A DNA stretch of 64,000 bases from Urechis unicinctus (lineage: Eukaryota > Annelida > Polychaeta > Xenopneusta > Urechidae): assembly GCA_034190875.2 (NCBI GenBank), contig CM067345.1, positions 26,814,415 to 26,878,414 on the forward strand, written 5' to 3'. How positions within the stretch are numbered: the stretch's first letter is position 1; every line of letters begins with the position of its first letter. This document shows positions 23,030-34,859 of the stretch, one piece after another. The notes under the pieces were generated by a model that saw nothing but the letters and a program-made list of their open reading frames with translations, searched no databases and was not told where the DNA came from. Made by a program: the position numbers and the translations under genes.

Positions 23030-25442
23030 CTAAATAATAGCACTCAGTATCATAAAAACGAAATAACCCCCCCACCCCTTGCATTTCGGTGCATTCCTCA
23101 ACTTGTTAGCCATCAGGGTAATCACAATGGTCTCCGTTGTAGTGTGGCTCTTAGTAATGCTTTCTGGAACACAACAAATTAATGATACATTTTAATCATT
23201 GTAAAAGAATTTCAAATGTCGATTGTATTCAGCAGAATAAAAAGAAAATATTATTTTAATCATTTAGTCGAACATTAAATCATTATGTTGGTTCTTACCA
23301 ATAATCAACTTGCATAAAGCAGTGTCAATAAATCCGACTTTGTTGCCCCGAGATCCTTTCATGTTCAACCCACTTATCAGGGCATTTGTCATCAGCCTGC
23401 AAATGTATTTTTTTTAAAAAGACAATCATATAAGAATCATGCAAATTAAATTAAACAAATCACAGCCACTCTAATATCTTATGTCATATATTCTGAATAA
23501 AGGAATAACTGTCTCATGAGAAAATCGTATTTGCAAAGATGTGTACCTGCTCGTCACATTATTGACCATGGGATCACCTATCTGCACCAACTTCTGCAGC
23601 TGCAATTATATGTATATTTTTGTTTAAAGAGCCACCAATCACCATAGAAGTAAGAATTAATTAATTATAAACTAGGTGTAAGTCATCTTTCTTTGACCAC
23701 ATTTGATACAATATTATCAAAGCTCATCAAAGAAAAAAAGAAAAATTAGTGCATGATAATGCAATATCAGAAAAGAAGCCAAAGATTGGAAAAGAAATTA
23801 AACTACAAACATAATAACCATCACCTAGCATAATTATTTAGCCAAATAAAAATATACAACTAATAGTTTTAGCCAGTGATTCTTAAGCCTATTTGTTTGT
23901 GAGTGATATAGTCAACCAATGAATATAAGCCAAAATCACAATTAATAATCAGGTTCAACGTAACATACCATTCCCAACTTGAGGCTTTATCATACAAATA
24001 TACTTACTGTCTTCGAAGAGAATGGAAACAAATAATGAAACTATTGTAATTATGAAATGGAAGGCAAGATAACTGCTTATTTACAAAATTAAGTATATAG
24101 TAATATAGTACTGGAATGCCAATTTATGGTAACAATTAGTGTTAATTAACCTAATGTGTCCAATTCCAGTGAAAACTAATACCTACCCAAACAGTTCTTT
24201 GTTCTATATCTATTAGCTGTCTATTGAGGTGCCCTAACTCCTCCATCGTGTTCAACTGAACCACTTCAGGCAGGTTGAACCAAGGTTCACTCCACCCTTT
24301 GCCCTTTCCTTCACAAAATCTCGTATCTCCAGAAGAATATGGAGACATCGCTTCTGGAATTCTTGAATATCAAAAGGCCAGATTAGAAACATCAATGTTA
24401 ATGTAATCAATTAATAATGAGAAGCAACAAGTTACTCATTTATGCTGTGGTAAAGTAGAACAAAAACGACAACGGGGGTTGGGGGAACAATATCTCCTCC
24501 TGAACAGCAAAGAAAAGATACAATATTTGTATAATGATGAACTCTGCAATTATATCCTACGCTCTATTTGAAATAACAGGAATATATTAATATATATATA
24601 TATATATGGATTTACCGTGGTGTGGATGTCCTTTGGATTTAAGAACCATTTTGAAATGTTGGTGGTTCTAGTGGCAAATCGATATCCGATTCTATAAGAA
24701 TGCATGAAATTCAGCAGATATCTCAAAAATTAAACATACTGTATCAGCAGCATTTGGTTTAGTAATACTAGTATGAAATCAACTGCATGACAATAATATA
24801 AATGGTTATTAGTTCACTCACCAGATTCAGAACCACCAGCATCTGTGACTATTTTTTCCTCCTTCGCTGCAACAAGCAGAGGCAATTAATATAATTTTCT
24901 TTGATATTATCAGGAAACCGATAAGCTGTCTTTAATAATGACACACAATATTGTCACAGAAGTATCAAAAGAGGTTTATAAAATCTTACCAGTCTTAAAT
25001 GTGTCATATATGAAGACATCACTTTGTTTTTGCTTTGTTTTTCTCTTTGCTGGCAATATTCCATCGTCATCACTTTTGAGCCCAGTTGTCACGCTAACTT
25101 GTTCACATTCTTCATACACATCTGTAAAAGGCATGACACCCACAAAATTGCATTTTCTATTTTGCATGACCTGTTACCTATATTTTCAAAGTTGACTCCA
25201 AAGCTGTTAATCAATATCAATGCAAAATTAAATAATGGTCTTACCAGAGGAATGTTATAATTTTATTAATTGGAACTGACGCCACTTCAGAAGGTCAGGT
25301 TCCACAGTTTTTATGGAAAGACTTGGCATTTCGCACTGGCAGCCAGTATACACTCTTTCCCACAATCCAATTTGACAGAATGACACCCTCCTCCTCTTGA
25401 GTGCCCTCCAACCACACTGCTCTTCCCCATTTGAATGACATC
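23030..25442 (-). pseudogene. DUF4806-domain-like gene with frame breaks
   Basis: Seven minus-strand exons with good splice sites: 25245-25442, 24990-25121, 24822-24866, 24187-24361, 23547-23593, 23299-23396 and 23030-23163 (stop TAG). The first exon carries the N-terminal block of this family (SNWIVGKSVYWLPVRNA, then EPDLLKWRQFQL). The later exons give the DUF4806-type core: LPEVVQLNTMEELGHL, KLVQIGDPMVNNVTSR, LMTNALISGLNMKGS and GFIDTALCKLI. Phases agree across every junction, but three faults interrupt translation: a one-base shift at an A5 run in exon 1 (25311-25315), an in-frame TAA later in exon 1, and a frame change inside exon 4 between the FQKRCLHILLEIRDFVKE part and the LPEVVQLN part. 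Family function is unknown. It is either a pseudogene or a gene with assembly indels. A 5' exon was not found. Confidence 0.55.
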
Positions 25443-25544
25443 CTGAAACAATAATCAGAATCCTTACCATTTACATCAACATAGCAATTAAAAGGCTTGG
25501 TTATATTTATGGAGAATAATGAAGACTTTTTGCTTGATGACCTC

Positions 25545-25892
25545 TCAATTATGTTCGTCTCCATGAAGCAAAGGTAACAGCACTTGGCCAGTGCCACGTG
25601 GCAGGCACACTACTTTTCTCAGTAACTGGTTGTAGTGCAGCACTCTGCGACTAGTACGTCTGCCCATTGACAAGAAGGCTTTGTTGAAAAGCTTCGAGTC
25701 ACATGGGTAGCGAAAAAAAGAGTCTGTGCGATCTTTTCTGACTATGTCACACACGTAGTGGCCATCATGTCGCTTCTCTCTTACAAAGGCATAGCTATCA
25801 TCAGCCAACAGAAAACAGATGTGTTTTGTTTTTGTAGAAATTAACTTGAATAGCTTCTTTGGGACGCAGGCCAAAGCACCCACTCTCTCCAT
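25545..25892 (-). CDS. uncharacterised 115-codon open frame
   Basis: Minus-strand frame just upstream of the DUF4806-like exons. Composition is protein-like, with KKLFKLISTKTKHICFLLAD, YAFVREKRHDGHYVCDIV and SFFRYPCDSKLFNKAFL segments rich in Lys, Phe and Cys. I recognise no domain. It might be a 5' exon of the neighbouring gene or part of another mobile element. A GT within GAGAAAAGTAGTG could serve as donor. Confidence 0.35.
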   Translation of the reverse strand: MERVGALACVPKKLFKLISTKTKHICFLLADDSYAFVREKRHDGHYVCDIVRKDRTDSFFRYPCDSKLFNKAFLSMGRRTSRRVLHYNQLLRKVVCLPRGTGQVLLPLLHGDEHN

Positions 25893-27160
25893 CTCTACTA
25901 AACGCTTTGCTACTCAATTATTAGCAGCATGTAGTATACGGGTGACCCCGTGATTTTGTGAACAATCCATTCCATATCCTTAAACTTTAAGTATCCTAAA
26001 ATGATAATGTTCATTACATATGTAATGATGCTCGTTTCCATCTGTAAAGCCTTAAATAATAACCTAACATCCAGTTAAAACAAGAACAAAAGTTTTCAAA
26101 AACTCGAACAGAACAGGCCAACAAAAGTATGAAACTTACTGTTGTGGTGTTTTTGGGGGCATTCTGTTCAATATCAAACACCTGGCTGCTATGTATTCTA
26201 TTTGAGAAGAACATTAATTTTTAAACACAATTGAACACGTATATGAACACTCTTAATCAGACCCGGGTGGATAACAAGCGAAATTTGAAACAATCATGGT
26301 ACGGCGTACTTCGATTTGAGTACAAAAATATCAGGTGTGGAAATGGATTGACATGGGGTGTGATGTTATCATCCATAAGTCACAAATATGCCATACTATT
26401 TTCATTAAACTATATTTCATATAATCTAGACAAACTATGTTCCGCAAAAAGTAAGTTCTTTTCTTTGCCAAACTCTTTCAAAAATGATTCTTGCCTCATC
26501 AATCTTCGGGAAAGACCCGATGGCTGCCGTACTAAAGTTTGAAAACGCGTAGAAAAGCCTTCTTGATTTTTTTGGCACGCATCTAAGTGATAACATGCAT
26601 AGTTTATAAAAACGATACATCGACGCCAAATCTTCTGTTAATAAGAGATAATAACGATTTTATTCCAACAATTTACCCAAGTTGCAAAACTCACGGGGCG
26701 GGGGCGGGTGCGAGGGTGTAGCGACACTCATTAAATTAAGTACAGACGAAGACATGTTGACTTTAAATTGATTCTTTTATTCCTGGACTCCACACTTGTA
26801 GCCACTAAAAGTACGTAAAACTGAAAAAAAGTAGACGTAAAACTGCAAAAAACAGCATTTAAATAGCCCTGGGCGTAAAGTTGACATAAGGTTCAGAAAT
26901 TAATCTTGCTCAAAAGAATAAATTGACATGTAAAAAAAAAAATAACAATCAAAACATGTTAGCATGTTAAATTTAGCTTTTTTCTCCTCGGACATAGGTG
27001 TTCGGCGATAATTTGAGTCCAAGTTTATTCAATATATACATACTTAGTTGAACAAATTCAAAACAAAGGCCACACAAATGAGGTAAGATAGGTTCAAAAT
27101 CTCCAGACGATGTTGTCCTTTGTTTTCAACCAGCCAGCAGGGTCTCCAGAAATTAAGCAT
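25893..27160. other. AT-rich sequence, nothing recognised
   Basis: Low-GC intergenic sequence. A minus-strand acceptor-like tract occurs but no coherent exon. No repeat beyond short A runs. Confidence 0.4.
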
Positions 27161-27164
27161 ATTC

Positions 27165-28726
27165 TTGCATTTGAACAAAACAAAAGAAAAAAAATTTATC
27201 ATTTTAACCAAAATGGAACACATCTCAGGGAAAATTTTGTTTATGGAGGCCACACCAACTTGAGTGTGTGGATAACTACCCTTATCTTGGTATAGAAAAC
27301 TTTGAACAAAACAAAAATTATCATATTTAACAAAATGAACACATCTCAGGGAAACTGAAGGCCACTCTGAGTGTGTGATAACTACCCTTATCTTGGTAAA
27401 AGCCTAATGGTTGAAGGACCTGTTGATACCCTCTACATAAAAGCCTTAAGGCCCTATAAACTAAAAACTCCTGGGTCATAACTATAATATAAGCACCATG
27501 ATGCATATCTTCGATCACACCATAAAACCCATACTACTGTATGGTTCTGAAGTGTGGGGAGTAGATATTGGACTGACACAGTCACGATCCCCAAATGCAT
27601 TCGAACAAAATCTGGATAACAATAAACTTTCTCAGTTAGAGTTAAAATTCTACAGGAGAATACTACATGTGAAAAGACACACCTCGATTATAGGAATCAG
27701 GGGTGAACTGGGCAGACACCCACTTAGTCTTCATGCCATAACTAATTCAATAAAGTTCTTTCTTTCTACCAAATTAAAATCTGGAGGCTGTCTAGCCAAA
27801 GAAGCACTAATAGAAAGTCAAAAGGAACATCCTACAACAAAAAAGTCATGGTTTGGAAAATTAACATCAATATTGGAGCACATACATCTACAATACAACA
27901 ACATTAACGTGCCTGAGAACAAAATAAAGATATTTGCAAAAAGAGCCGAAGGTGCGATGAAAACTCTCTATGAAAAATTCTGGCACAAAAAACTCAACAA
28001 TACTAACAGCCTATCGGGAAGACAAGGGGGAAATAAACTGAGAACCTACAAACTTTTCAAACAAAACTTTGGACTCGAGAAATACTTGCTTAATATAGAC
28101 AATATCAACCACAGAACTGCTGTATCACAACTACGCCTGAGCTCCCATCCATTAAATATAGAAGCAATGAGGGGAACCATTTCAAACCCAAACGATAGAA
28201 CATGTCAGTGCTGCGCAATGCAAGCTACAGAAGATGAAACACATTTCATGATCACATGCCCCAAATATAAAAACAAAAGAGCCCCATTGTTTAACGATAT
28301 TGACATAAACAACAAAAATTTTTCTCACCTGCCACCCAATGACAAATATATATGGATGATGAGTAACGAGGACAAACTATTGAATAAAAACATTGGCAAA
28401 TTCATAAGGGAATCGCTCGAGATTCGCAAACTGGCTCTAAATGGCCAACAACCCTCAGCTTCAGGTGTCTCGGTCAGTGGTCTCACTTAGGAATCCAACC
28501 CTGTAACTATGCTTTATCTCAATGTGTACCGTTTGTATTGAAATGTCTTTAATTTTGAGGTAGAATTAGTTGCACACTTATTGTATTCCCACTGTATTGT
28601 ATGTTGCACCTTCTCTGATCAAAATCATGTATATAACTCGATTGTATATGCTCCTAGAGGGCGCGTGATTGCTAATAAACGTCATTGTCATTGTCATTGT
28701 CATTGTCATTGTCATTGTCATTGTAA
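27165..28726 (+). mobile_element. 3' part of a non-LTR retrotransposon (LINE)
   Basis: The open frame at 27498-28490 (330 codons) is the C-terminal half of a LINE reverse-transcriptase polyprotein. It begins at the thumb (KPILLYGSEVWG), continues through LKFYRRILHVKRHT and ends with a Cys/His knuckle (CQCCAMQATEDETHFMITCP). The 5' part (27165-27497) is degenerate and contains an about 120-bp tandem duplication including NYPYLG-like sequence in broken frames. The element ends in seven GTCATT units (28681-28722), a typical LINE 3' microsatellite tail. It is 5' truncated. No endonuclease or catalytic YxDD is present, so it cannot move on its own. Confidence 0.75.
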
Positions 28727-29459
28727 TTAGTTCGGGTCTTAACACATTGAAGATGCTAAATAAATACAGTCGACCTAGCGTGTTCCGGATTTCGGAATTT
28801 TCCGGATTTCGGAATATGCCTTTCCAGACTCCCATTATCATGCATTCGTAAGTTTGGAAAAGCACAACCGTCTGTGTTAATCATAACGTTGCGGTTTTCC
28901 AAACGAACACCGTCTTGTCCACTTACGCCTTATCATTGTGAATATCGACCCAACGATAGAAATCGGAATAATTTTGTTAAAAAAGGGTGCGTTAACAGTC
29001 ACAAACGTACCTCAACGTTATTTCGTGATGGGGATTCTTAACGAAACAGAGCGACGTGATTGTGTGGGGTTTAAAATGTCTGCTGAAAATACGACCCGAG
29101 GTCCCGTCACTCTTGTCTAAATGTACGATGTGAGGCATATAACAGATCAACAGAACATCACTGATGCTAATGCTAATTAGCGTATTGTGGTCATTTTATA
29201 GGCAAGACACTCGCCCCATTTTTTATGCAGCTATCTCACTGCCAAATAAACAAAAATAACAAGAGGCCCATGGGTACAATGTATGACATTGTTTTTATCA
29301 TCGTTATCATCATTAAAGTCATCTGGGTTATCTTTAGATTTATCTTCATCACATAAATCGTCATTGACATAATCATTGTCGTCATAACTCTAATTGTAAG
29401 GGTAATCCTACGATTACTTACATTTAAAAAAAACTTACAAAATTAAACTACAGTAGTCG
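28727..29459. other. unique sequence
   Basis: Contains a small duplicated TTTCGGAATTTTCCGGATTTCGGAAT block near 28790-28815. Nothing else recognised. Confidence 0.4.
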
Positions 29460-31270
29460 GTAATTGTTTTGACGATCGAATCATTATCCAGAGAGATACG
29501 GATAATTTAAATTTTTGATCTTGACCTTGATTAGAGGCGCCAATTAAACCTTCCATTAAAAAAAACAATTCAGAAACTATATAAAATTGCGAGACAAAAA
29601 AAGTTAGCAAAAATTTATTTAGAAGCTGACAAACGTTAAACGCAAGAGGCTCATGAATACATGGGAGAACTTGGCGAACTGTATCAGAAAATTTTTAACT
29701 CGGCCCCAAAATGTCCAAGTTACTGTGGATTTATCGAGGGACTAAAATTTCCTTTGATAACCTTGACCTTAGTTTTCAATCAATGTCAAAATAAAATCTC
29801 TGGCTTCTGTACATCTTTGACACCTTCATTTAGAAAAAATAATCACAAAAATATATTGAATATTGCGTGCTGTATCGCAACACAAAAAAGGTAACAAACA
29901 TTGATTCAGAAGCTAACCAGCATTAATCGAAAAATCAAAATCGGCCCAAAAGTTATTTGGTATTAATTGATGATATAAAGTATCCTTCGATGACCTTGAC
30001 CTCATTTTATATTCAAGGTCAAAATAAAACCTCTGGGTTGTAAACATATTTGACACCTTCAATTTAAAAAAGGACAAAAATATATTGAAAATTGCATTTT
30101 GTATCGCGAGACATATATAGTTAACAAACATTAATTCAGAAGCTAACCAACGTTAAACGAAATAGACCTGGGGACATGGGGAAACTTGGCGAACTGTATC
30201 AGAAAGTTTGAAAATTTCAGAATCGGCCCATAATTGACGAACTTATTATGGATTTTAAATCTTTGGCGCAATTCAACCAATTTTAATGACCAACGCATGT
30301 TTATTGATGATTTTATAAGCAATCAAATTCATAAAAGAAATCCTGCTGTCTGGGGCCATGATATATTGACAATGATTTGGCTGACTCAAGGAAAAGCTTA
30401 GTGTATTAATAGTACCGCGGCGTACCATACTTGACCGCGTGCCTTGAGGCGAGCACAGAGTTAATAATTACATAAATTTCTAAAAGTGTACCATTGAGAT
30501 AGGCTTCCATAATATGCAACACTTATAACGATTGAACAATTCTCCATGGAGATGTTAATGTTTCATAATTTCTTTTGATGATCGTGAACTTGATTTGAAG
30601 TCAAGGGGAAAATAATGGCCCTGGATTCTGCGCATCATCCACACCGTCCAAATAGAAAAAAATATTTCGACAATATCTTGAAAATTGCTATCTGTATCAC
30701 GAGACAAAAATTCTTTTCAAACAAACAAGGACAAATTAAATGAAACCTTTAGGTGCAGCGCATGAATAAAACATTGGTTTTGTTTTTTTAAATTCGAAAA
30801 TATGTGGAAAATTGCGACCTGTATCGCAAGAACAAAATGAAGTTTACCAAGATTAATTTTGTTTCTTCAATACATAATCTAAGCTTCCCTAAAACTAAAA
30901 CACTTGTTACAATGGTTCAATAAACCGTTTTCAACCGGAGATGCATGGCTAATAGCTAATAATGGTACTTCTTAAGCAGTCAGCTTCTCTTCTAACTCAA
31001 TCAATGTATGCTAAAATCCACTCAACGTCGAATAAGCAGTGCATTGAATATGTGTACTCTCAAGTGGCCCTTTATCCAAGGAGCTTTATCAAAGAGGTGA
31101 TAGCTTTGCTAAGCGGATTCAAGTGGCTCTGCTTTCCTAATGATAACACGCAGTCATTGTTAGGTGATGCTATCGTGTAATAAACAAAAATGTATGTATA
31201 TGCTGGGTTGACATTATGATTAATGAGAGCAGCAAAAATTTCGTTTCACATATACTTTCCATTGCTAATA
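29460..31270. repeat. dispersed AT-rich repeat family, several copies
   Basis: Recurring modules GACCTTGACCTTA followed by TTCAAGGTCAA, CTCTGGGTTCTG, ATATTGAAAATTGC, TGTATCGCGAGACA, AGCTAACCAACGTTAAACG and AACTTGGCGAACTGTATCAG. The modules occur two or three times here and again at 37.8-38.2 kb and 39.4-41.0 kb, which marks a dispersed non-coding mobile repeat. No coding region is seen. Confidence 0.6.
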
Positions 31271-31277
31271 CTCATCA

Positions 31278-31282
31278 CACAA
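31278..31282. repeat. Gypsy target-site duplication, left
   Basis: CACAA immediately outside the left LTR; the same five bases follow the right LTR at 36231-36235. Confidence 0.85.
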
Positions 31283-31431
31283 TGTTATGTTATGTCCAAA
31301 TAACTATATTGAGAAACACACACACGAGGACGACACCATGTAGACCGGAACAGAACTGTCTTTATTCTTAACCACCATCCAACACATGAAGTGCACGTTA
31401 TGATTTTTAGTGAGGGCTTCATAATGCAACA
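31283..31431 (-). repeat. Gypsy 3' LTR (left copy)
   Basis: 149 bp, from TGTTATGTTATG to ATAATGCAACA. It appears identical to the copy at 36082-36230. Confidence 0.95.
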
Positions 31432-31446
31432 TCCCCCTTCTTTTAA
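31432..31446 (-). other. Gypsy polypurine tract
   Basis: The minus strand reads TTAAAAGAAGGGGGA directly before the 3' LTR, the expected primer site for plus-strand DNA synthesis. Confidence 0.8.
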
Positions 31447-31628
31447 GAAATCATCAATGACAGACATTATGTTAGTTGCTTGTCTGCAGTCACAAACAAA
31501 AAGGTAGCAGTCTGCCTGTTACAATAAAATGACATACAATTTAAGTCTAGTCCCAAGTTGACATTCATACAAAAACAATACTATCTGGTTCTGCTACAAT
31601 ATGAATATGTAGTTAGATTAAATATCTT

Positions 31629-32330
31629 CTATGAGACGACGTGGAGGCATGACATTTCACTTGGGGGACGTGGTGTAGGTATTGTAGTATTTCCACTTTT
31701 CTGTATCGCAGGTGAGGAGACTGTTGCGTTGTGATTCACTTTACTAGTAGGTGTGGAGATGGGATCAGGTACGGGGCTATCCTGTGTTGGCTGTAGAGGA
31801 GGTGGGGCAACTATCGGTGCAGCTGGTGGTGACGGAGTTGGGCTTGTGTAAATGTCAGTGGCTATGGGTTGAGGTCGTAGCAATATTCTGTTGCGTTTTA
31901 GAGGGCGACCTGTCGTGCGGCATAGCACTGTGTAGGAACGTGGTTCGGGGCCAATTCCAATAACCTTACCGGGGAGCCAGTTTTTACGTGCCACATCCTG
32001 GTAGTAAACGGGCTGGTTGATGTCAAGCTCATCAAGGGTTTTGCTCTGGCTGTTGTAACGCATTTCAGATTTCTGATGGGCTAGCTGTCTAGCTGCAGTT
32101 ATGTCATGGGCGTTGCCTTGATGGTAGACTGGTAGGTTGAAGTTAATTTTCCTTTGGAAAATGAGTTCAGCTGGTGAGGGGATTTTAGGGCCTAAAGGGG
32201 TTGTTCGATACACAAGAATAGCTTTGTCGGTTTCCTCAGGTGACTTCTTAATGAGGGCTTTCATGCTCCGGACCATGCGTTCAATAAAAAACCGTGTGAA
32301 CGAGGATGGTGAGGGGAGCTGGTGACATGA
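31629..32330 (-). CDS. Gypsy pol, integrase C-terminal part
   Basis: Third frame segment of pol. It starts with the catalytic-Glu region (FIERMVRSMKALIKKS), continues through YRTTPLGPKIPSPAEL and the basic integrase C-terminus (NWLPGKVIGIGPEPRSY), and ends in a Pro/Ser/Thr-rich tail and a stop at 31629. It is separated from the rest of integrase by a frame change at the A6 run 32286-32291 on the plus strand. The open frame extends further upstream to 32414, but that portion overlaps the other frame and is not the native reading. Confidence 0.8.
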   Translation of the reverse strand, partial: SCHQLPSPSSFTRFFIERMVRSMKALIKKSPEETDKAILVYRTTPLGPKIPSPAELIFQRKINFNLPVYHQGNAHDITAARQLAHQKSEMRYNSQSKTLDELDINQPVYYQDVARKNWLPGKVIGIGPEPRSYTVLCRTTGRPLKRNRILLRPQPIATDIYTSPTPSPPAAPIVAPPPLQPTQDSPVPDPISTPTSKVNHNATVSSPAIQKSGNTTIPTPRPPSEMSCLHVVS

Positions 32331-34030
32331 GCTATTCCATAGTTGTTTGTCATTGCCTGGTAAGCACTGCCTATAAACTGTGGACCGTTGTCCGAGATGA
32401 TGGTGTCTGGACAACCAAACATTGAAAATACATGACTGGTAATAGCAGCTACGTGACGGCTGGAAGTGTCACGTCCAAGGCATTCAACAATCGGGTATTT
32501 CGAGTGGTAGTCTGCTATGATGAGATAGTTCTCATCATTCAGTGTGAAGAGATCTGAGCCAATTGTATGCCAGGGATATGGTGGAACGGTTGTAATAACG
32601 GGTTCCATTGGCTCTTTACTCTGCGATGCCTGGTGCTTTTGACAAATGGCGCATTGTGATATTATGCCCTCGATGTCAGAGTTGATCCCGGGCCAGTACA
32701 CGCTACCTCTGGCGCGCATCTGACAGCGGATAATCCCTTGGTGACCAGTGTGGATGTCAGTTAGATATTGGTCATGGAGGATCTCTGGGATCAGCAGTTG
32801 ACTTCCCTTCAGAATGAGACCATTTTCAATGCTTAGTTCGTCTCGGAAAGGCCAATAAGGATGAATGCTGTGGTGGACGTCTCTTTGGCGTCCGGGAAAT
32901 CCTTGGATAATGTATTTTGACAGGCGATTGAGTGTCTCGTCATTTGTTATTGCTTCACGAAGCTCATCGAGTCGTCTGTTGCTAAATTGAACGAAGCATA
33001 CCTTAATATTCAGTTCAATATGCTCATCAGCACTAGACTTTGGGAGTCGAGAAAGGCTGTCCGCTAGAATCATCTCTTTGCCAGGTCTGTATTTTATCTC
33101 GTAGTCATAGCGTTGCAACCTCAACAGCATACGCTGCAGACGGGCTGGGGCAGATGTGAGTGCTTTGGCTGAGATCATCTCCAGTGGACGGTGATCTGAC
33201 TCGATGGTAAATGGTTTGCCGTACAAATATGTGTGAAAGCGTTCTGCTCCAAATACACATGCAAGTAGCTCTCTTTCTATGTTTGCGTACCGCTTTTCGG
33301 TGTCAGACAAACTTTTTGAGGCAAACGAGATTGGGTGACCATCTTGAATGAGTGCGGCGCCGAGGGCTTCTTGACTCGCATCAACTTGCAATACAGCTGG
33401 CTTGGTTGGGTCAAAGTATGAGAGCAATCCAGCTCTACTAATGAGCTGTTTGAGTTGGCTGAAAACTGCTTGATGCTCTGGATGCCACTGGAATTCAGAG
33501 TCCTTCTGTAGTAGCTGTCTCAATGGTCCTGTAACGTTACTCAGCTTAGGGATATACGGAGCAAGGTATGTGACCATTCCAAGGAATGACTGGAGTTCTG
33601 AGACGTTTGCTGGGGGCTTTAGGTCGATGATAGCCTGCACTTTGCTTGGATCAGGCTTGACCCCTGACTCCCCGTAGATGTTGCCGAAGAAGCATACTTC
33701 GTCTTGGTTGATTTTACATTTCTCTGCATTGAAGACAAGACCACATTTGCGAGCACGTTCCATCAACTGATGGAGATTGCGGTTGTGATCAGCTTGGTCA
33801 ACACCGAACACAGTGATGTCATCTGCAATGGATATGACGCCAGGCAGTCCATCGAGTATCTGATCCATTGCCTTTTGGAAGACGTCTTGGCTAGTTTTCA
33901 AGCCGAATGGGAGCCTTTGGAAACAGAACCTTCCAAATGGACTGTTGAACGTAGTGAGGTGTTGACTGGCATCATCTAACTGCACGCTCCAATAGCCGGA
34001 CTTGGCATCCAGTTTGCTAAAACACTTTGG
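32292..34030 (-). CDS. Gypsy pol, RT-RNase H-integrase core
   Basis: Second frame segment of pol. It contains the RT palm (KLDAKSGYWSVQLD; FGRFCFQRLPFGL; active site SIADDITVFG, with Ile-Ala before the two Asp), RNase H (VLQVDASQEALGAAL; ELLACVFGAERFHTYLYG), the integrase zinc motif (HTGHQGIIRC then CAICQKH) and the first two catalytic Asp regions (IGSDLF and IISDNGPQF). It ends in a frame change just before the third catalytic residue. Entry from the upstream segment needs a one-base change at an AAA run (TTT at 34026-34028). Confidence 0.9.
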
Positions 34031-34859
34031 CGCCCTTGAGTCTGTGTGTGACCTCTTCAAGTGTGGGGGTGCGGTGCTGACCCCTCTTTAGCGCCTTATT
34101 GATGTCTTTCGGATCCAAACAAATGCGGAGAGACCCGTTTGGTTTTTGAACATATGTTATGCTCGAGACCCAGTCTGTAGGTTCACTCACTGGGCGGATG
34201 ACATCTAGGTCCAGCATTCTGTCAAGCTCAGAGCGGATTTGAGATTGGAGCTGGATTGGAGCTCTTCTTGGCGCATGGATTACAGGACAAGCATCCTCCT
34301 TGAGGATTAGTGAATGCTCTCCTTTGAATTTACCCAAGCCTGTGAATCGGTCAGGGTACATGGACTTGACGTCACTCAGCTTTCCAAGGTTTGCAGTGTC
34401 AGTCTGGAGAGATATGGTACAGTTCATGGTCACCAGACTGAGAGCTTCGCAAGTTTCCAATCCAAAAATTACAGGACCTGGTGTGTCAGTTACATAAAAT
34501 TTTGTTGCTTGCCACTGGCTGTCCGCGTAACGACACGGGATGGTAAGTGTACCGTACTGACGAATCGGAGTGCCATTGTATGCAGTGAGTTTGGCGTCAC
34601 TTTTAACTAAGGTTGTTGGCAGTCCGTCTTCATTTACATGCGATGGGTATATATTGCGGAACGTTCGCAGAGGCAGGATATTCCCTTGAGCACCTGTATC
34701 CACTTTACCTCGTAGATTTGTCTTCTTGTTGGGGTATGCCTCAATGCGCAAGATTGCAAATGCTTTGTCCCGGCTTACTGTTGAAATGGAGAGAGTGTCG
34801 AATGTGCACTGTTCAAAACTGTGGGTCATCCTTATTCTCAACACAAACAGAGTGTACAT
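34017..34859 (-). CDS. Gypsy protease and RT N-terminus
   Basis: First pro-pol segment, overlapping gag by 47 bp in the +1 frame. It holds the aspartic protease with catalytic VDTGAQGNILP, a linker, then the RT fingers (WVSSITYVQKPNGSLRICLD and EVTHRLKGAK). The start Met at 34859 may be irrelevant if the frame is entered by +1 frameshifting from gag. It ends prematurely at the single-base difference at 34026-34028. Confidence 0.9.
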   Translation of the reverse strand: MYTLFVLRIRMTHSFEQCTFDTLSISTVSRDKAFAILRIEAYPNKKTNLRGKVDTGAQGNILPLRTFRNIYPSHVNEDGLPTTLVKSDAKLTAYNGTPIRQYGTLTIPCRYADSQWQATKFYVTDTPGPVIFGLETCEALSLVTMNCTISLQTDTANLGKLSDVKSMYPDRFTGLGKFKGEHSLILKEDACPVIHAPRRAPIQLQSQIRSELDRMLDLDVIRPVSEPTDWVSSITYVQKPNGSLRICLDPKDINKALKRGQHRTPTLEEVTHRLKGAKVF

